From positions 352,169-416,168 of the forward strand of contig JAREIK010002254.1 of the NCBI GenBank assembly GCA_029783825.1: 64,000 nucleotides of DNA, read 5' to 3'. The DNA is from Sapria himalayana. Taxonomy: Eukaryota; Streptophyta; Magnoliopsida; Malpighiales; Rafflesiaceae. This document shows, piece after piece, positions 57,546 to 64,000 of this stretch. Position numbers and translations under genes: made by a program. The notes beneath the pieces were generated by a model. That model saw only the letters and a list, made by a program, of their open reading frames with translations. It had not been told where the DNA came from and ran no database searches. How positions within the stretch are numbered: the first letter of the stretch is position 1; each line of letters starts with the position of its first letter.

Positions 57546-58669
57546 ACTAACCCAAATAGCTAAAAATAATCCCTAGCTAAATGCATATATTTTGAAAAAA
57601 AAAATATTTAAAGAAGTATCGATTCTAATTGTATAAAAACTAATAAAGAAACAAATTGAGATACTTATTTAGTGACGAATTTAAATTAGCTAGGAAAAAT
57701 TCGTCGCTAATAATTATCTAGGGAAATTCCGTCGCTAAATTCTTCACTTTTCTTTGGGCAGAAATTACGAAAATATCAGTGCAAGATTATGTCTGGATCT
57801 AATTAGCTAGGAAAAATTCATCGCTAATAATTAGCTAAGAAAATTCCATCACTAAATCTGTCACAAAATGAAGGATTTTATTTTTTAGGGAAATTCCATC
57901 GCTATATCCATCACTAATTTTTGGATTTTATTAGCTAGGGATATTCACTCGCTAAATCCATAGCTAAAATATGGATTTTATTAGTTAGGGAAAATCCGTC
58001 ACTAAATCCGTAGCTAAATAAATTACTGATTTTATTAGTTAGTGAAAATCCATCGCTTAATCCGTCGCTAAATCAAAGATTTTATTAGCAAAAAAAAATC
58101 CGTCAGTAAATTAAGGATTTTATTAGCAAGGAAAAATCCGTTGGTAAATTAAGGATTTTATTAGTAAGGAAAATTTTGTCGCTAAATCCGTCACTAAATC
58201 AAGTATTTTATTAGCAAGGAAAAATCTGTCACTAAATCCGTCACTAAATCAAGGATTTTATTAGCAAGTGAAAATCCGTCGCTAAATCAAGGATTTTATT
58301 AGCAAGAGAAAATCTGTCGCTAAATCAATGATTTTATTAGCAATGGAGAATCCATCGCTAAATCCGTCGCTAAATCAAGGATTTTATTAGCAAAGGAAAA
58401 TCTATCGCTAAATCCGTCACTACAATCCCCACTTTTCTTGAGCGGAATTTACAAAAATTTCCACCACTAATCCGTCACTAAATCCCCCACTTTTCTTGAG
58501 TGGAATTTACAAAAAATTTTACCTCGCTAATCAGTCGCTAATTCATTACTATTTTTTTTCAAAGAAAAATCACAAATCCCTAGTTATTCTTGTGCTAATC
58601 CCTTGTAATTTAGCTAGGGATTGATCCCTAACTAAAATTCTCTAGCAAAATCAATATTTTCATGTAGTG
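57546..58669 (-). repeat. Right CACTA tip and subterminal repeat region
   Basis: About fifteen degenerate units of roughly 45-60 bp are built from GATTTTATTAGCAAGGAAAA and TCCGTCGCTAAATC, the inverse of the GCGACGGA motif at the left end. Nearest the tip lie TTAGCTAGGGAT, TG, ATCCCTAACTAAA (58610-58637) and TTTTCATGTAGTG ending at 58669. The interrupted palindrome is at the same distance from the tip as in the other ends. Confidence 0.85.
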
Positions 58670-58671
58670 CA

Positions 58672-61600
58672 TATAGATAGACAGATAGATAGACAAATAG
58701 ATAAATAGATAGACATATAAACATATATATAGAAAAATAGATATAAATATAGATAGATAGATAGAAAATAGATTGACATATAGATAGATATACAGACAGT
58801 ATGACAAATTGACAGATAGATAGATAGACATATAGATAGAGAGATAGATAGAAAGATATATAGACAACCAAATAGAAAGATATATAGACAACCATATAGA
58901 CAGATATATAGATAGCCAAATATACAGACAGACAGGTTGATAGACAGATCGATAGACAAATAGAACAACAAATAGACAATTAGATAGATAGATAGACAGA
59001 GAAATAAAAAACAGATAGATAGACAGAAAGACATACAGGTATACATACAGATAGTGAGATAGATAGACAAATAGATAGACAAATAGATAGACAGACTGAT
59101 AGATAGCCATATAGAAAGACAGACAGACAGATAGATAGCCATATAGACAGACAGATAGATAGATAGATAGACAGACAAATAGACAAAAAGATAGACAAAA
59201 AGATAGACAAACAGATAGACAGACAGATAAATAGACAGATAGATAAATAGATAGATAGATTGTCATACTGATAGATAGACGAATAAATAGACAAATATAT
59301 AGACAGAAAGATAGACAAAAATACAGACATATGGATGGATGGATAGAAAGACAGATTGACAGATAGAAAGATAGATATGTAACCAAATGGATAAACAGAT
59401 AGACAAACAGATAGATAGATAGACAAACTGACTGATAGACAGATCTATAGATAGATAGATAGATAGACAAATAGATAAAAGATAGAAAAATAGACAGATA
59501 GACTGACAAATAAATAAACAGATAAACAGACAGGTAAAGAGACAGTCAGACGGACAGATAAAGCGATAGATAAACAGACATATTGATAGACAGATAGATA
59601 TACATATGGATAGAAAGATAGATAGACAGATAGATACAAAGATAGACAGTAATATTGACAAAATGAAAGACATATAGATAGATAGACATATAGATAGATA
59701 CATAAATGAATAAATAGATAGATAAGCAAACATATAGAAAGAATGATAGATAGACAAACAGATAGAAAGAATGATAGATAGACAGATAGATATGCTGATA
59801 GATAGATAGATAGAAAATAGATAGACAGACAGATAGACAGACAGACAGATAGAAAGATAGACAGAGAGATAGATAGAGAGATAGATAGAGAGATATACAG
59901 ATTGATAGAAAGATTGATAGATAGACAGATAGATAGATCGATAGATATAAAAAATAAATAGACAGATAGACATAGAGATAGATAGAAAGATAGACAGACA
60001 AAAATATAGACTAATAGAGAGAGAGAGATAAATAGACAGATAGAGAGATTGATAGACAGATAGAGAGATAGAATATAGATAGAAAGATAGACAGACAGAC
60101 ATATAAATAGATAGATAGACGGATAGACAGATATATAGATAACTAGAAAAATAGATAGATAGATAAATTAACAGATAGAAAGATAGACAAATAAAGAGAC
60201 AGTTAAATAGATAAATAAATAGGTAGATAGATATATAGATAGATAAAAAGACTAATAGACAGATAGATAGAAGGACATGCAGATAGATATGCAAATAGAT
60301 AGATATATAAATAATAAGATAGAAAGATAAGATAGAGAGACATATAGATAGATAGAAAGATAGATAGACAGACAAATAGACAGAAATATTGATAGACAGA
60401 TAGATTGATATATAAACTGACAGATAGATAGATAGAGAGACATACAGATAGACAGAAAGATATTTTGATAGATAGATAGATATATATATATATATACATA
60501 CTGACAGATTCACAAATAGATAAACATACAAATAGATAGACACATAGACGGATAGATAGATAGACATATAGACATACAGATAGACAGATAGATAAAAAAA
60601 TAGATAGATATATAGATAGATAGATTGACATATAGATAGTCGACAGATAGACAGATAGACAGATAGACAAATAGATAGATAGATAGCTAGAACGATAGAT
60701 TGATTGATAGACAAAAAAAAGAAAGAAAGAAAGATAGATATAAAGATAGGCATACAAATAGATCGATAGATTGACATACAGATAGACAGACAAATAGATA
60801 GACAGATAGAATGAGAGATAGAATAATAGATAAAAAGAAAAACAGATAGATAGATAGATATATACATACATAGATAGACAGACATATAGACATACATATA
60901 GACATACTATATAGACAGACAGAAATATTGACAGATAGACAAAAAAATGTACAAATAGATAGACAGACAGATAGACAAATAGATAGTTAGACAGATAAAC
61001 AAACATATAGACAGATAGAAAGACAGACAAATAAAAATAAAAATAGATAGACAGATAAAAAGACTTATAGACATATAGATAGAGAGACATATAGATAGAC
61101 ATATAGACAGACAGATAGACTGACATTTAGATAGATAGATAGATTGATAGATAAACAGATATATAGACATATAGATAGATAAATAGATAGAAAGATAGAT
61201 AGATAAAAAAATAGACAGATAGATAGACTGACATATAGATAAATAGATATACAGATAGATAGATAGAAAGATAGATAGAATGATAGACCGATAGATAGAC
61301 AGACTGATATTCAGACATATTGACAGACAGATAGAAAGACAGATAGCCTAATAAATAGACAGATAGACAGACAGACAAATAGACACATTGATATGCAGAT
61401 ATATAGATAGATAAATAGATTGATTGATAGATAAACAGACAGATAGATAGACAGACCATTAGATAGGCTGATAGATAGACAGATCAACAGACAGATAGAC
61501 AGACAGACAGATAGATAAAAATATTGAGACATATAGACAATAGATTTACTTACAGATATAAAAATAAATAGACACATAGATAGACATACATATTGATAGA

Positions 61601-64000
61601 CATATAGTTAGACATATATACAGATTGATAAATAGACAGACATATAGATAGACATATAGATACACATATATATAGACATACAAATAGACAGACAGATAGA
61701 CATGTAGATAGACAGACATATAGACATAGAGATAGATATATAGTTATATAGACAAACAGATAAATAGATAGATAGATATCCATATAGATAGACAGATTGA
61801 TAAACAGATAGATAGGTAGATAGATAGATTGATTGACAGATAGATAGATAGATAGAGAGATAGATAGATAAATAAAAAGAAAGAAAGATAGAAAGATAGA
61901 TATATAAAAATATAGAAATATAGATAGATATATATATATCGAGAGACAAATAAATAGATAGATAGTCAGATAGATAGATAGGTACACAGACAGATAGATA
62001 GACAAATAGATAGACAAACAGATAGTTAAATATATAGACAAATAGATAAATTTACAGATTTACAGAAAAAAAGACAGATAGATAGACACACATATAGACA
62101 CACAAATAGACAGACAAATACATAGACAAATAGATAGAAAAATATATAGATAGATAGGCATATAGATAGATAGCCAGATAGATAGATAGACACACATATA
62201 GACAAAAAGATTGACATATAGATAGATAGTTAGATAGACAGACAGACAGATAGATAGATAAACATTTAGACAGATAGATATACAGACAGATAGACAACAA
62301 ATAAAAAAAAAGAAAGATAAATAGATAGATAGACAGACAAAAAGATAAATAGATAAATAAATAAATAGACAAATAGAAAGATAGATAGACAGATAGACAG
62401 ATAGTTAAATAGATAGATAGACAAATAGAGAGACAGACAAATAGTTAGATATACAGATAAAAAGATAGACAGACGAATAGTTAGATAGACAGATAAAAGA
62501 CATATAGAAAGACAGATAATAAGACATATAGACTAATAGATATACAACCATATAGACAGGCATATAGATCGACAGATATATAGATAGATAGATAGACAAA
62601 CAGATCGAAAGATAGATAGACAAACAGATAAATAGACAAATAGATAGACAAAAGATTGACAGTTAGACATACATATGGAAAGACAGATAGATAGACAGAC
62701 AGATAAAATGACATATAGAAAGACTAATAGATTGACAGATAGACATACTGATAGACATAAAAAATAAATAGATAGATAGAAAGATAGATAGACAGGTATA
62801 TACACAGATAGATAGATAGAAAAATATATAAGCAACTAGATAATTGACAATTAGACAGATAGACAGATAGGTAGACACACAAATAGACAGATAGGTATAT
62901 AGAAAGATAGATAGAGATATAGATAGACAGACATATATATAGATAGATAGAAAGACAGACAGACAGATAGAAATGCAAATATATAGACAAACAGACAGAC
63001 AAATACACAGACAGTTAGAAAGAAAGATAGAAAGCAGATAGACAGACATATAGACAAACATATAGATAGACAAATAGACAAATAGATAGATAGGCCGGGA
63101 ATGAGACAGACAGACAGATAGAGAGATAGATAAATAGTCATATTGATAGACAGATAGATATAAAGATAGATACAAAGATTGATAGATAGATAGATACAAA
63201 GATAGACAGAAAGTTTGATAGAAAGATAGACATACAAATAGATAGACAGATAGATAGATAAATAGCCTGATAGATATATAGATACATAGACTGATAAATA
63301 GATAGATAGACATATATAAAGAATGATAAATAGACAGATAGACAGACTGATAAATAGACTGATAGGCAGATAGATAGACAAACAAACATATAGATAGACA
63401 GACAGTTTGATAGAAAGATAGAGAGAGATAAATATACACATAGACAGATAGATAGAAAGACTGGTAGATAGACATACCGATAAAAAAATAAATATAAAGA
63501 TATATAAATAGAGAGATAGACAGACAGAAAGATATATCAATAAAGAGAGATAGAGATAAATATACAAATAGAAAGGAAGTTAGATAGATAGATAGACATA
63601 TTGATAGACAGATAGATAGAATATAGATAGAAAGACAGACAGATAGATATAGATATATATAGACAGATAGAAAGATAAATTGACAGCTAAATAGATATAG
63701 ATATATATATAGATATATATATATATATATAGACAACTAGATAGATAGATAGACAGATAGAAAGACAGACAAATAGATAGATAGATAAAAAGACAAATAG
63801 ATAGACAGACAGATAGATAGAAAGACATATAGACATATAGATAGATAAAAAGACTAATAGATAGACAAATAAAAAGACAGACTGATAGATATGCAAATAT
63901 ATAGATATATAAATAACAAGATATATAGGTAAGATAGAGAAATAGACAAATAAATAGACATGTAGATAGAGAGACAAATAGACATACAAATTGAAAAAAA
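58672..64000. repeat. GATA/GACA-type tetranucleotide array, more than 5.3 kb
   Basis: Built of GATA with frequent GACA, AATA, AAAGATA and CATATAGATA variants from two bases after the CACTA tip to the window edge, so the true length is unknown. Since a tetranucleotide read in triplets gives a four-residue cycle, the minus strand reads as repeats of YLSI, YLSV and CLSI without stops. That produces the 544-, 357- and 307-residue open frames here. They have no start context, domain or codon bias beyond the repeat, so no gene is called. Short AT runs interrupt at 60480-60496 and 63650-63732. Confidence 0.95.

Larger units (their letters stand above)
35421..58669. mobile_element. Candidate composite CACTA/foldback-like element, 23.2 kb
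   Basis: The left tip (TACTACACGAAAATAT at 35421) and the reverse complement of the right tip (CACTACATGAAAATAT ending 58669) continue to match for about 60 bp, including GCTAGAGAA and GGGATCAATCCCTAGCTAAAT. Behind each tip lie GCGACGG/AGCTAGGGA subterminal repeats and then homologous AT-rich blocks in inverted order: 36330-37240 and 37430-38225 against 57470-56480 and 50470-49440. This makes one element with long inverted arms the simplest reading. Flanking triplets are AAA and CAT, which do not match. No transposase was found. The alternative is two separate elements, because a third tip lies at 45504. Confidence 0.5.

Noticed and set aside
23761..58669. A single 35 kb CACTA element pairing the 23761 and 58669 tips
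   Set aside because: Flanking triplets (ATG and CAT) do not match, Copia does not resume after 58669, and the 58669 tip matches the 35421 tip better.
58628..63989. Very long minus-strand open frames (up to 544 residues) rich in Leu, Ser, Ile, Tyr and Val
   Set aside because: They are direct translations of the TATC/TGTC complement of a GATA/GACA array. A 4 bp repeat read in triplets cycles through four sense codons, so stops are rare. All three frames are open in turn, and no domain or start context exists.
1..64000. tRNA, rRNA or other classical RNA genes
   Set aside because: No cloverleaf with correct A and B boxes and no ribosomal core motif was seen. Only a weak SINE-like candidate at 10600-10840 was kept.

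Overview
This is AT-rich eukaryotic nuclear DNA, almost certainly from a flowering plant. The evidence is spliced exons, Ty1/Copia and plant-type LINE proteins, CACTA-type and hAT-type DNA transposon ends, and a start exon that resembles a conserved plant protein. The species cannot be named from the sequence. No complete, intact gene is visible. Most of the window is nested and decayed mobile DNA plus very large simple-sequence arrays. No tRNA, rRNA or CRISPR was seen.

1-21 kb: AT-rich intergenic DNA. It holds a roughly 610 bp tandem duplication (400-1530), an isolated minus-strand micro-exon (3502-3542), a 542 bp hAT-like MITE with an 8 bp target duplication (8192-8733), phased AGCT palindromes (11170-11238), a perfect 28 bp palindrome (14354-14381), and the first exon of a minus-strand gene (18367-18466) with a phase-compatible candidate last exon (17203-17439).

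21.4-35.4 kb: a decayed Copia element (gag to integrase) is cut by a CACTA-type end at 23761. A 5'-truncated LINE (about 24055-26675) follows, with an AAGAAT-type array as its tail. A nearly full-length but broken LINE (about 27564-33774) comes next, with ORF1 zinc knuckle, endonuclease, reverse transcriptase with YADD, a zf-RVT region and RNase H. It runs into a second array.

35.4-58.7 kb: a composite CACTA/foldback-like region. Tips at 35421 and 58669 match over about 60 bp in inverted orientation, carry AGCTAGGGA/GCGACGG subterminal repeats, and are backed by homologous inverted AT-rich arms. A third, diverged tip lies at 45504. Inside are a GC-rich hAT MITE (38273-38661), exon-like pieces of unknown origin, a captured and broken fragment of a 5'-3' exoribonuclease (XRN) gene that keeps introns and splice sites (42176-42990), TATGTACATA minisatellites, a third AAGAAT array (45505-49062), a hAT transposase relic (about 53100-54110) and several local duplications.

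58.7-64 kb: an uninterrupted GATA/GACA-type tetranucleotide array starts immediately beside the CACTA tip and runs to the window edge. The long predicted proteins here and in the AAGAAT arrays are translation artefacts of simple repeats.

The most notable features are the XRN capture, LINE tails that grew into kilobase arrays, and the repeated pattern of CACTA tips abutting microsatellite arrays. All similarity statements are by eye and from memory of the families. No database search was run.
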